A DNA stretch of 64,000 nt from Amnibacterium sp. CER49 (GTDB lineage Bacteria > Actinomycetota > Actinomycetes > Actinomycetales > Microbacteriaceae), in the NCBI RefSeq assembly GCF_029846255.1, contig NZ_JARVWQ010000001.1:1-64000 (forward strand). Reading direction: 5' to 3'. Every line of letters begins with the position of its first letter. The stretch's first letter is position 1. Shown piece by piece: positions 33,900 through 45,095 of this stretch. The position numbers were made by a program, and so were the translations under genes. The notes below the pieces were generated by a model. The model was not told the DNA's origin. It did no database searches and saw nothing but the letters and a program-made list of their open reading frames with translations.

Positions 33900-36571
33900 G
33901 AGCCCAGACTATCGACGGGCTGCTCCTCGCCGGAGCGCATCCGCTCGGGCGAGGGCGGCATCCCACGGCGGGCGACCAGCCAGCCGCCGCCACCGACCAC
34001 GACGCCGAGCACGAACGCCACCAGCAGGCCGAGCGCGGGCGTGCCGCGCCACGGGGCGGCGAGCGCACCGAGCAGCGGGCTGCGCTCCCCCGGCACGAGC
34101 AGGGCGTCGGTGAGCAGCCAACCGACGAGCGTCGCGGCGACCGCGCCGCGCACGAGGACCGCGCGCACGGCGTCCGCGAGCGGTTCCAGCGGCGTGAGCG
34201 CGAGCACTCCCGCCCAGACCGCGAGGGGAACGCCGAGCACCGCGCCGACGACGGGCAGCGCCGTGCCGGCGTCGCCGCCGGACGCGACCACCGCGAGCGC
34301 GACCGCGAGCGCGAGCAGGCCCGCCGCCACGGTGCCGAGGCGGCCGGAGCGGCCCCCGCCCAGCAGGACGGCGGCGCCGTCGCCGACGGACCGGAGGAGC
34401 AGCGCCGGCATCGGCACGGCGGCGACGAGCAGCAGCGCTGCGAGCGGCGCGGCGGCCGAGGCGGGCGTGGCGTCGGCGAAGACCCCGACGAGGCCGGACG
34501 CCGCATCCGCGCCGCCCGCCGAGCCGGTCACCACGGCCGCCGCACCGAGGAGCACGGCCCCCGCTGCGGCGGCGACCGCGGCGGCGGCGAGCGCCTCGCG
34601 CCTGCTGCCCGCGGCGCCCGAGCGGAGCAGGTCGGGCCACGCGGCGGGCAGGACGAGGCCGAGGACGGCGAAGGCGGCCGCCCAGGTGCCGAACGGGCTC
34701 CCGCCGGCGGCCGCCGCTCCCCCGCCGGAGCGGCCGAGCACGCCGAGCAGCACGACCGTGCCGAACAGGCCGACGGCACCGAGGGCGAGGAGCACCCCGA
34801 CGGAGACCCGTCGGGGCCAGGCCGTCGCGGCGAGGGCGAAGAGCCCGGTCAGCAGCACCGCGCCGACCGACGCGGTGCCCGCCGACCCGCCGACGCCGGT
34901 CCGCGTCGTGTACGCCGCGGCGAGGTCCCCGACGGCGAGCAGCGCGACGGTGGCGGCCGCCAGCCGGGCGAGCAGCAGGACGGCCGCGCCGGCGACGCCC
35001 GGGCGGTGCCCGAGGACCTGCTGGACCGCCGCGGTGCCCGTCAGCCCCGAGGCGGCGAGCCGGAGCAGGGCGGGGGCACCGAGCAGCAGCCCGGCGAGGA
35101 TCGCGGGGACCGCCGCCGGCGACCCCCCGCTGCTCGCGCCCCCGAGCAGCACGACGAGCGGTGAGGAGACCGCGCCGACCCAGAGGCCCGTCGCCACCCA
35201 GGGCGACCCCGTCACCGAGATCGGCGCCTCCCCGGGCACGACCGCGATCGAGCCGGTCGCGGTCGACGGCGTCTCGACGAGCGGCGGCAGGTCGATGGCC
35301 GCGGTATCGCTCGCGAGGACCGCCGGGATCCCGGTCTCGACCTCGTCGAGCTCGGCAGGCTCGCCGTGCTCGTCCCCGTCCTGCGCCGTCGTGCCGGCTC
35401 CGGCGTCCTTCGGCTGGTCCGCGCGGGAGCGGCGCCGGGACTCGCGGCGCCGTGCGGCGCGCTCGCGGCGGAACGGGGCGACGGGCGGCAGGAGGGACGC
35501 GCCGACGGCGTTCGCGTCGAGCGCGAGCGCGTCGGTCGCGGCGTCGGGGTCGGGCGACCGCGCATCGTCGACGGACGCTGCCGCCTCCTCCGGCTCCTCG
35601 CGCTCCGGTGCGCTCGGCTCCGGCGCGCCCGGCTCCCCCACCGGCGGCGGCTCGGCGGCGGCGCGGCGATCGGGGTCATCGGGCAGGGGCAGGTAGGGCT
35701 CGGGGAGCGGTCCGAGCGCGGCCCGGTCGAGCGCCTGCGTCTCCTCGGGCTCCTCGCCGTCGTGGGGGCCGCCGTCCAGGTCGCCCTGCACCGGGGCGTC
35801 CTCGGCGGGGCGCCGGAAGGGCGAGGCGTCCGGGAGCAGCGGCAGCCCGATCGATCGGATCGAGCGCTCCCAGGCCTCGTAGATCGAGGGCACGGGCGTC
35901 TCACCCGTGAAGAGCGGCGGCTCCTCGAATCGCGCTCGGGGCTCCGGTCGGGCCGGCTCCTCGACCTCGACCGGCCGCGCGGGTGCGGGCGCGTCGTGGC
36001 GCGCGGCGGACCGCGGCATCGCGTCGGCGGGCCGCTCGGCCGACAGCGGGACCGCAGCGGCGCGCGCCGCACGCCTGCCGGACGGCGCGCCGGTGATGGG
36101 CACGGCGCCCGTGATGGGCCCGACGTGCTTCGCCGGATGCAGCGAGCGGGAGGGCTCGGCGTTCGCGGCGGCAGGCGGGGGCGCCGGGGGCTCCGCCCGC
36201 GCGGGAGCAGCGGCGGGCGCATCGACGTCCGTCGACGATGGGGCCGGAACCGGCACGATCGGAACGGACGGTGCGGGCGGGACCGGGGCGGATCCGGACG
36301 AGCCGGTCGGAGCGACGCTCGCCGAGCGCATCGGCGCCGCGGGCACCGCGGAGTCGACCGGCACGGGCGCGGCCGGCTCGACGCGCGGCGTGCGCGGCGC
36401 CGCGGTCGCGGCCTGCTGCTCCGCCTCCGCGGCGGGGCGAGCGGGCGCCAGGATCGGGATCGCGCCGGTGTAGCGGGCGAGCTCGGCTGCCATCGCCTCG
36501 GCGAGCTCGTCGTCGTCATGGATCCGTTCGGACGGCCCCGTCGCAGCTCCCACGGGCCGGTCGTCCGTCAT
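33896..36571 (-). CDS. large protein with disordered N-terminus and permease-like membrane domain
   Basis: An 891-aa protein not recognised by name. Residues 1-430 are disordered: Ala/Pro/Glu/Arg-rich, with short repeated GAVPITG-type stretches and PEPSAPEREEPEEA-like acid runs. Residues 440-880 carry about 11-12 membrane segments, with spacing reminiscent of NCS1 cytosine/purine permeases but without an obvious substrate motif. Start 36571 was preferred to ATG 36580 because the -10 TACGAT lies 7 bp before it and overlaps 36580. It is coupled to the coiled-coil gene, so the two products may act together. Confidence 0.8.
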   Translation of the reverse strand: MTDDRPVGAATGPSERIHDDDELAEAMAAELARYTGAIPILAPARPAAEAEQQAATAAPRTPRVEPAAPVPVDSAVPAAPMRSASVAPTGSSGSAPVPPAPSVPIVPVPAPSSTDVDAPAAAPARAEPPAPPPAAANAEPSRSLHPAKHVGPITGAVPITGAPSGRRAARAAAVPLSAERPADAMPRSAARHDAPAPARPVEVEEPARPEPRARFEEPPLFTGETPVPSIYEAWERSIRSIGLPLLPDASPFRRPAEDAPVQGDLDGGPHDGEEPEETQALDRAALGPLPEPYLPLPDDPDRRAAAEPPPVGEPGAPEPSAPEREEPEEAAASVDDARSPDPDAATDALALDANAVGASLLPPVAPFRRERAARRRESRRRSRADQPKDAGAGTTAQDGDEHGEPAELDEVETGIPAVLASDTAAIDLPPLVETPSTATGSIAVVPGEAPISVTGSPWVATGLWVGAVSSPLVVLLGGASSGGSPAAVPAILAGLLLGAPALLRLAASGLTGTAAVQQVLGHRPGVAGAAVLLLARLAAATVALLAVGDLAAAYTTRTGVGGSAGTASVGAVLLTGLFALAATAWPRRVSVGVLLALGAVGLFGTVVLLGVLGRSGGGAAAAGGSPFGTWAAAFAVLGLVLPAAWPDLLRSGAAGSRREALAAAAVAAAAGAVLLGAAAVVTGSAGGADAASGLVGVFADATPASAAAPLAALLLVAAVPMPALLLRSVGDGAAVLLGGGRSGRLGTVAAGLLALAVALAVVASGGDAGTALPVVGAVLGVPLAVWAGVLALTPLEPLADAVRAVLVRGAVAATLVGWLLTDALLVPGERSPLLGALAAPWRGTPALGLLVAFVLGVVVGGGGWLVARRGMPPSPERMRSGEEQPVDSLGS

Positions 36572-36671
36572 GGCCGTCATCGTATCGACGGGGCGGCGGC
36601 GAGCCGGCGGCCCGGGAGGACCCGGGTGCGCCGCGCGGAGTACCGTGACGGGCGGCCGGTGCCCCGGCCCC

Positions 36672-36744
36672 GGGCCTTTAGCTCAGTCGGTAGAGCGCCA
36701 CGTTTACACCGTGGATGTCACGCGTTCGAGTCGCGTAGGGCCCA
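36672..36744 (+). tRNA. tRNA-Val (anticodon TAC)
   Basis: A complete 73-nt cloverleaf. The acceptor GGGCCTT pairs with AGGGCCC. The D arm is AGCTCAGTCGGTAGAGC. The anticodon stem CCACG/CGTGG holds loop TTTACAC with TAC at 36705-36707. The T stem ACGCG/CGCGT holds loop TTCGAGT. Discriminator A; CCA is not fully encoded (ACCCC follows). Confidence 0.97.
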
Positions 36745-36804
36745 CCCCGAGCGAGTCCGGGCGCACACCGTGCGCCTGCCGACAGCGACCTCGATCCCGC
36801 GGAC

Positions 36805-36810
36805 TAGACT
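36805..36810 (+). promoter_or_regulatory. aceE promoter -10
   Basis: TAGACT lies about 30 bp before the aceE GTG, leaving a short leader with AGGAAG as ribosome site. Confidence 0.5.
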
Positions 36811-36840
36811 CGCGCCGCTTCGACAGGAAGTGAGACGCGG

Positions 36841-39582
<2,742 letters not shown>

Positions 39583-39605
39583 CGTAGGCAGGAGTCGGAC
39601 CGTCC

Positions 39606-40886
39606 GTGGCGCGCAGCAAGCCGGAGACCCTCGCGTGGCTCCGGCAGATCGCGGGTGAGCTCGCGACCGCGACGCTGAAGCGCCTCGAGGACACCCTGCC
39701 CTGGTACCGGGAGATGCCGCCCGGGCGACGAAGCGCCGTCGGCCTCGTCGCCCAGGCGGGCATCCGCTCGTTCATCAGCTGGTACGACGACCCGACGTCG
39801 ACCCCATGGATCGCCGCCGACGTCTTCGGCACGGCGCCGCGCGAGCTGCTCCGGTCGGTGAGCCTGCAGCAGACCCTGCAGCTCATCCGCGCGACGGTCG
39901 AGGTCGTCGAGGAGCGCGTCGCCGGCAACGAGGACTCCGTGCGCGAGGCGATGCTGCTCTACTCGCGCGAGATCGCGTTCGCCGCCGCCGACGTCTACGC
40001 CCGCGCCGCCGAGGCGCGTGGGCTCTGGGACGCCAGGCTCGAGGCGCTCGTCGTCGACTCGATCCTCTCGGGTGAGGCGGACGACGCGCTGCCGAGCCGC
40101 ATCGCCGCGCTCGGCTGGCACGGCCACGGCGAGGTCGCGGTGCTCGTCGGCACCACGCCGCCCGTGCTCGACGTCGACCAGCTGCGCCGCACCGCGCGTC
40201 ACCTCGCGGCCGACGTGCTCATTGGTGTGCAGGGCAACCGCCTCGTGCTCGTCATCGGCCGGGCGCTCGAGGGCACCGGCTGGAGCATCCCGCCCCGTGA
40301 GCACGTGAGCCGCAGCCGGCCCGACGTCGAGGACGCGCCCGCGTCCACCGAGGGCGGCGACGAGCCGCGCGAGGAGGGCGCTCCACAGCTGACGTTCCTC
40401 GACATCGCCACCCGCCTCGAGCCGGGCTTCGGGCCTGGGCCCGTGGTGCTCGGGCACGCCGTGCCCGACCTCGTCGAGGCGTCGCGCAGCGCCCGCGCCG
40501 CGCTGGCCGGGTTCGCGGTGGTGCGGGCGTGGCGCTCGGCGCCGCGGCCGGTCCTCGCGGACGACCTGCTGCCCGAGCGGGCGCTCGCCGGCGACCCGCT
40601 CGCCCGCACGACCCTCGTCGGCCGCATCTACCGGCCCCTGAAGGACCACTCCTCCCCCGAACTGCTCGCCACGCTCTGGGCCTACCTCGACAACGGCCGC
40701 AGCCTCGAGGCCACCGCCCGCGAGCTCTTCGTGCACCCGAACACGGTGCGGTACCGGCTGAAGCGCATCACCGAGCTGCTCGGTTGGGACGCCACCGGGG
40801 CCCGCGAGGCGCTCATCCTGCACGCCGCGCTCATCCTCGGCGCGATCAGCGAACCGGTGCCGACGAGACGCCGCACCGCGCGCTGA
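39606..40886 (+). CDS. fasR: PucR/CdaR-type transcription regulator, probable FasR
   Basis: A 426-aa regulator with a long N-terminal sensing region and a C-terminal PucR-type helix-turn-helix, EATARELFVHPNTVRYRLKRI at about residues 365-390. Its position directly upstream of fabD-fabH-acpP-fabF matches FasR of Streptomyces and relatives, where it activates that fatty-acid synthase II operon. Residues 235-260 are an acidic insertion (DVEDAPASTEGGDEPREEG). GTG start with AGGAG about 11 nt upstream. It may be co-transcribed with aceE, linking acetyl-CoA supply with its use. Confidence 0.88.
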   Translation: MARSKPETLAWLRQIAGELATATLKRLEDTLPWYREMPPGRRSAVGLVAQAGIRSFISWYDDPTSTPWIAADVFGTAPRELLRSVSLQQTLQLIRATVEVVEERVAGNEDSVREAMLLYSREIAFAAADVYARAAEARGLWDARLEALVVDSILSGEADDALPSRIAALGWHGHGEVAVLVGTTPPVLDVDQLRRTARHLAADVLIGVQGNRLVLVIGRALEGTGWSIPPREHVSRSRPDVEDAPASTEGGDEPREEGAPQLTFLDIATRLEPGFGPGPVVLGHAVPDLVEASRSARAALAGFAVVRAWRSAPRPVLADDLLPERALAGDPLARTTLVGRIYRPLKDHSSPELLATLWAYLDNGRSLEATARELFVHPNTVRYRLKRITELLGWDATGAREALILHAALILGAISEPVPTRRRTAR

Positions 40887-40966
40887 TCGCTTGTCGCTTC
40901 CCGACAGCGACTGCCCCGGTTCGTTGGCAGGGATCTCAGAGAAGCGCGCGAGCCGTCCGGCAGACT
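40887..40966 (+). promoter_or_regulatory. fabD operon promoter and possible FasR site
   Basis: The -10-like CAGACT (40961-40966) is 7 bp before the fabD GTG. Upstream are two short inverted repeats, TGTCG/CGACA at about 40893-40907 and CTGCC/GGCAG at about 40911-40930, placed where an activator would bind. The link with FasR is inference from position. Confidence 0.45.
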
Positions 40967-40973
40967 GGGTGCC

Positions 40974-41879
40974 GTGATCGTCGTCGTCGCGCCCGGCCAG
41001 GGCTCGCAGACCCCGGGGTTCCTCGCGCCGTGGGTCGAGGACCCCGCCGCGAAGCACCACCTCGAGCGGCTCGGGGAGGCGGCGGGGCTCGACCTCGTCG
41101 AGCTCGGCACGACGGCCGACGCCGACACGATCCGCCGCACCGACGTCGCGCAGCCGCTCATCGTGGCGGCCGGGCTCGTCGCGCTCACCGCGCTCGATAG
41201 GCCGGTGAAGGCGGTCGCGGGGCACTCCGTCGGCGAGATCACGGCCGCCGTGGCCGCGGGTGTGCTCGACGAGGAGGCCGGCATGCGCCTCATCGCCGTG
41301 CGCGGCCGTGCGATGGCCGAGGCCGCGGCGAGCCGTCCGACCGGGATGGCCGCCGTCGTCGGGGGCGACGAGGCCGTCGTGCTCGCGCGCCTCGAGGAGC
41401 TCGGGCTCGTGCCCGCGAACTTCAACGGCGGCGGCCAGATCGTCGCTGCCGGCGACCTGCCGGGGATCGAGGCGCTCGCCGCCGAGCCGCCCGCGAAGAC
41501 GCGCGTCGTCCCGCTGCAGGTGGCGGGCGCGTTCCACTCCCCCGTCATGCGTCCCGCGGTCGACGCGCTGCGGGACTTCGCGGCCGCGCTCGCCCCGAAG
41601 GACCCGTCGGCTCGGCTCTGGACGAACGCCGACGGCAGCGAGGTGAAGGACGGGACGCGCTTCCTCGAGCTGCTCGTCGGCCAGGTCGCGTCGCCGGTAC
41701 GGTGGGACCGCACCATGGAGTCGTTCTCGGCCGCCGGCATCACCGGGCTGATCGAGCTGGCTCCGGCCGGCACCCTCACCGGGCTCGCCAAGCGGGCCCT
41801 GAAGGGTGTGCCGGCCGTCGCGGTGAAGACGCCCGCGGACCTCGCCGCGGCGCAGGACCTCATCGATCGGACCGCATGA
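40974..41879 (+). CDS. fabD: malonyl-CoA:ACP transacylase
   Basis: A 301-aa FabD that loads malonyl groups onto acyl carrier protein. PGQGSQTPG opens the fold. Ser85 in GHSVGE is the nucleophile, Arg in the VRGRAM segment binds the malonyl carboxylate, and His in GAFHSPVM completes the dyad. GTG start set by the -10 seven bp upstream. The stop overlaps the fabH start by ATGA. First gene of the type II fatty acid operon. Confidence 0.97.
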   Translation: MIVVVAPGQGSQTPGFLAPWVEDPAAKHHLERLGEAAGLDLVELGTTADADTIRRTDVAQPLIVAAGLVALTALDRPVKAVAGHSVGEITAAVAAGVLDEEAGMRLIAVRGRAMAEAAASRPTGMAAVVGGDEAVVLARLEELGLVPANFNGGGQIVAAGDLPGIEALAAEPPAKTRVVPLQVAGAFHSPVMRPAVDALRDFAAALAPKDPSARLWTNADGSEVKDGTRFLELLVGQVASPVRWDRTMESFSAAGITGLIELAPAGTLTGLAKRALKGVPAVAVKTPADLAAAQDLIDRTA

Positions 41880-42880
41880 CCGCCCTCCCTCAGGCCGCCG
41901 GCGCGCCCGGCTCCCGCATCCTCGCCTTCGGCGCCTCGCGCGGCGACCTCATCGTCACGAACGACGACATCGCCGGCCCGATCAACTCCTCCGACGAGTG
42001 GATCCGGCAGCGCACCGGCATCGTCGAGCGACGGCGTGCCTCGGCGGAGCTCGACACCGTCGACCTCGCCGAGCAGGCGTCGAAGGAGGCGATCGCGAGC
42101 GCGGGCATCGACCCGGCGACGATCGACGCGGTCATCGTCTCGACCGTGTCGAACTCGGTGCAGACCCCGTCGCTCGCCGCGCTGCTCACCGAGCGCATCG
42201 GCGCGACGCCGGCCCCCGCCTACGACATCTCCGCGGCGTGCGCAGGGTTCACGTACGGCATCGCGCAGGCCGACGCGTTCATCCGCTCGGGCCTCGCCCG
42301 CAACGTGCTCGTGGTCGGCGCCGAGAAGCTCTCGCAGTACGCCAAGCCGACCGACCGGACGATCTCGTTCCTGCTCGGCGACGGCGCGGGCGCCGCGATC
42401 CTCGGGCCCTCCGACGAGCCGGGCGTCTCGCAGAGCGTCTGGGGGTCGGACGGCTCGAAGTGGGACGTCGTCGGCATGGACAGCCCGCTCGTGGCGTACC
42501 GCGACGGCGCGGGCGCGGTCGACTGGCCGACCCTCCGCCAGGAGGGGCCGACCGTCTTCCGCTGGGCGGTGTGGGAGATGGCCAAGGTCGCGCAGCAGGC
42601 GCTCGACCGTGCCGGCCTGCAGGCGGCCGACCTCGCCGCGTTCATCCCGCACCAGGCCAACGTCCGCATCGTCGACGAGCTGGCGAAGCAGCTGAAGCTG
42701 CCGGAATCGGTGCTCGTCGCCCGCGACATCGTGACGACCGGCAACACCTCGGCCGCCTCGATCCCGCTCGCCGCGCACGCGCTGCTCGCGGAGCACCCGG
42801 AGGCGTCCGGCGGCCTCGCGCTGCTGATCGGCTTCGGCGCCGGACTCGTGTTCGGCGCCCAGGTCGTGCGGCTGCCCTGA
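41876..42880 (+). CDS. fabH: beta-ketoacyl-ACP synthase III
   Basis: A 334-aa FabH that starts fatty acid chains by condensing an acyl-CoA primer with malonyl-ACP. The catalytic triad is Cys122 (ISAACAGF), His259 (IPHQAN) and Asn290 (TGNTSA). In this lineage branched primers are expected, but specificity cannot be read here. It is coupled to fabD by ATGA overlap and followed after 74 bp by acpP. Confidence 0.97.
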   Translation: MTALPQAAGAPGSRILAFGASRGDLIVTNDDIAGPINSSDEWIRQRTGIVERRRASAELDTVDLAEQASKEAIASAGIDPATIDAVIVSTVSNSVQTPSLAALLTERIGATPAPAYDISAACAGFTYGIAQADAFIRSGLARNVLVVGAEKLSQYAKPTDRTISFLLGDGAGAAILGPSDEPGVSQSVWGSDGSKWDVVGMDSPLVAYRDGAGAVDWPTLRQEGPTVFRWAVWEMAKVAQQALDRAGLQAADLAAFIPHQANVRIVDELAKQLKLPESVLVARDIVTTGNTSAASIPLAAHALLAEHPEASGGLALLIGFGAGLVFGAQVVRLP

Positions 42881-42901
42881 GAGCCGTCCGAGCCCGCCCA
42901 A

Positions 42902-42907
42902 TACACT
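42902..42907 (+). promoter_or_regulatory. possible internal promoter for acpP
   Basis: TACACT lies 48 bp before the acpP ATG inside the fab operon. An extra promoter would fit the high demand for acyl carrier protein. Confidence 0.4.
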
Positions 42908-42954
42908 TCCAACCGACCCGCCCAGACCACTCCCTACGACAAGGAGCACCACGA

Positions 42955-43203
42955 ATGGCTCAGTCCACCGAAGAAGTCCTCGCCGGCCTCGCCGAGCTCG
43001 TCAGCGACGAGACGGGCATCGCGACCGACACGGTCGAGATGGACAAGTCGTTCACGGACGACCTCGACATCGACTCGATCTCGATGATGACCATCGTCGT
43101 GAACGCCGAGGAGAAGTTCGACGTGAAGATCCCGGACGAAGAGGTCAAGAACCTGAAGACCGTCGGCGACGCGGTGAACTTCATCGTCAACGCCCAGTCC
43201 TGA
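42955..43203 (+). CDS. acpP: acyl carrier protein
   Basis: An 82-aa acidic ACP. Ser41 in DDLDIDSIS is the site for the 4'-phosphopantetheine arm; EEKFDVKIPDEE is the helix III region that partners recognise. Perfect AAGGAG ribosome site. It carries chains between FabD, FabH and FabF, encoded around it. Confidence 0.98.
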   Translation: MAQSTEEVLAGLAELVSDETGIATDTVEMDKSFTDDLDIDSISMMTIVVNAEEKFDVKIPDEEVKNLKTVGDAVNFIVNAQS

Positions 43204-43227
43204 GCCGCTAGGAGCCGAAGCGCACCG

Positions 43228-44463
43228 ATGCCCGCACCCACGATCGTCGTCACCGGTCTCGGCACGTTCTCACCCCTCGGGGCGAACGTCGCCGAGTCGT
43301 GGTCGGCCCTCCTCGGCGGCGAGTCCGGCGCCCGCTCGCTCGAGCACCCCTGGGTGTCCGAGCTGCAGCTGCCGGTGACGTTCGCCGCGTCCGTCAAGCA
43401 CGAGCCCGACACCGCGCTCGAGCGGGTCGAGGCGAAGCGCCTCGACCGCGGCAGCCAGTTCTCGCTCATCGCGGCTCGTGAGGCGTGGGAGGACGCGGGC
43501 CGGCCCGACGTGGACCCGGAGCGGCTCGGCGTCGACTGGGCGACCGGCATCGGCGGCGTCTGGACCCTGCTGAACGCGTGGGACACCCTTCGTGAGAAGG
43601 GAGCGCGGCGCGTCCCGCCGCTCACGGTCCCGATGCTCATGCCGAACGCTCCGGCGGCGACGATCGAGATGGAGTTCAAGGCGCGGGCCGGTGCACGCAC
43701 CGCCGTGTCCGCCTGCGCCTCGAGCACCGAGTCGGTCGGCAACGCGGTCGCGCACCTGCAGGCCGGTCTCGCCGACGTGATCATCGCGGGCGGCACCGAG
43801 GCCTCGATCCACCCGCTGCCGCTCGCGGCGTTCGCGCAGATGCAGGCCCTGTCGAAGCGCAACGACGATCCCGCGGCCGCGTCGCGCCCGTACGACAAGG
43901 GGCGCGACGGCTTCGTGCTCGGGGAGGGCGCCGCGGCGCTCGTGCTCGAGACCGAGGAGCACGCCCGCGCCCGCGGGGCGCGCATCTACGCGCGGATCCT
44001 CGGCGGCGCGGTCACGAGCGACGCGTACCACATCAGCGCGCCCGACCCGGAGGGCTCGGTGCCCCGCGCCATGACGCAGGCGATGCAGAACGCGGATGTG
44101 GCCGCGGACGACATCCGGCACATCAATGCGCACGCGACGAGCACGCCGGTCGGTGACATCGCCGAGTACCAGGCGATGCGCAAGGTGTTCGGCGGGCACC
44201 TCGACGACATCGTGGTGAGCGCGACGAAGGCGTCGACCGGGCACCTGCTCGGCGGCGCCGGCGCCATCGAGGCGCTGTTCACCGCGAAGGGGCTGTCGGA
44301 GCGGGTCGCGCCGCCGACGATCAACCTCACGGATCAGGACCCCGAGATCCCGCTCGACGTGGCGTCGAGCCCGCGCGAGCTGCCGGAGGGCGAGGTGCTG
44401 GCGCTCAGCAACTCGTTCGGCTTCGGCGGCCACAACGCGGTGATCGTGCTCGCCACGGCCTGA
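43228..44463 (+). CDS. fabF: beta-ketoacyl-ACP synthase II
   Basis: A 411-aa FabF that elongates acyl-ACP with malonyl-ACP. The Cys-His-His triad is Cys163 (SACASST), His302 (NAHATST) and His339 (ASTGHLLGG). The C-terminal SNSFGFGGHNAVIVL is the usual ending. It lies 24 bp after acpP and closes the operon before a strong terminator. fabG and fabI homologues are not in the window. Confidence 0.97.
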   Translation: MPAPTIVVTGLGTFSPLGANVAESWSALLGGESGARSLEHPWVSELQLPVTFAASVKHEPDTALERVEAKRLDRGSQFSLIAAREAWEDAGRPDVDPERLGVDWATGIGGVWTLLNAWDTLREKGARRVPPLTVPMLMPNAPAATIEMEFKARAGARTAVSACASSTESVGNAVAHLQAGLADVIIAGGTEASIHPLPLAAFAQMQALSKRNDDPAAASRPYDKGRDGFVLGEGAAALVLETEEHARARGARIYARILGGAVTSDAYHISAPDPEGSVPRAMTQAMQNADVAADDIRHINAHATSTPVGDIAEYQAMRKVFGGHLDDIVVSATKASTGHLLGGAGAIEALFTAKGLSERVAPPTINLTDQDPEIPLDVASSPRELPEGEVLALSNSFGFGGHNAVIVLATA

Positions 44464-44471
44464 CCGACGAC

Positions 44472-44506
44472 ACGAAGGCGGGGCCCCTGCGGGGCCCCGC
44501 CTTCGT
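44472..44506 (+). terminator. fab operon terminator
   Basis: Perfect 16-bp arms ACGAAGGCGGGGCCCC / GGGGCCCCGCCTTCGT with a 3-nt TGC loop, 8 bp after the fabF stop. Confidence 0.88.
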
Positions 44507-44531
44507 CGTCCCCGGCGCCCCGCCCGCGCCT

Positions 44532-44701
44532 GTATGCCGTCGGACACCTGCAGCGGTACGAGCGCCTCCAGACGTCCCGAAGCCCTGCAGGAGCTGCAGC
44601 AGCGGCGCAGGCGGCTCAGGACACCCGATAGCCGGTGCGTATGCCGCCGGGACATCTGCAGCCGTACGAGCGCCTACAGCAGTCCTCACGCCCTACAGAA
44701 G
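44532..44701. repeat. two-copy noncoding repeat with phased CCTnCAG motifs
   Basis: Two diverged copies, 44532-44600 and 44639-44701, about 108 bp apart and roughly 75% alike. Each holds three CCTnCAG heptamers at fixed spacing: 44547, 44565, 44584 and then 44655, 44673, 44692 (18 and 19 bp apart in both). An open frame through both copies has mostly amino-acid-changing differences, so it is probably not coding. The stretch up to 44893 shows no gene. Confidence 0.7.
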
Positions 44702-44893
44702 CCGAGACCAGCCCGCTGGCCGCGGGCCCCTTAGGACGCGCTGACGAGTCGCGCGGGGCGAAGGCCGAGCAGCGACGACACCAGCGACCGAGACGGCCTC
44801 GACCCTGATCCGAGAGGCCGGGCCGCCACGCCGGTCCGGCTGGACCGCCCGCGACGCGCGCCGCAGAAGCGGCGGCGCGCCGATCAGCACAGG

Positions 44894-44934
44894 GAGGAGC
44901 CCCCGTGCGGTACCCATCCGGACGGGGGCTCCTC
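44894..44934. terminator. orphan terminator-like hairpin
   Basis: Arms GAGGAGCCCCCGT / ACGGGGGCTCCTC, 13 bp perfect, loop of 15 nt. It serves no known gene; together with the hairpin at 45039 it brackets a gene-free segment. Confidence 0.6.
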
Positions 44935-45081
44935 ATGCAGCGGTGCAGAGGTTCGAGGGCCGCTACCCATACAGCCCGAACACTGAAAGAGACGCACTCG
45001 CTGACACCTCGAACGTACCGGGGAAGGGCTTCCGGGACGAGGGTGACACGCCGGTAATTACGAGAGTGTCACCCTCTTTTT
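44935..45081 (+). other. candidate small RNA segment
   Basis: About 147 bp with no plausible gene, bounded on the left by an orphan hairpin and ended on the plus strand by the window's best rho-independent terminator (45039-45081). A terminator with a T tract pointing away from the fab operon implies a plus-strand transcript. No clear -10 was found; CATACA at about 44968 is the nearest. Confidence 0.35.
45039..45081 (+). terminator. intrinsic terminator with T tract
   Basis: GAGGGTGACAC (45039-45049), 16-nt loop, GTGTCACCCTC (45066-45076), then TTTTT. The T tract is only on the plus strand; on the minus strand, where the DUF3145 gene ends 15 bp away, it would be an A tract ahead of the hairpin. 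Confidence 0.8.
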
Positions 45082-45095
45082 CCGGCAGTCCCGGA

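Noticed and set aside
44534-44734. A 66-aa Cys-containing protein with an internal repeat
   Set aside because: Differences between the two repeat copies are mostly amino-acid-changing, there is no ribosome site, and the phased CCTnCAG motifs explain the repeat better.
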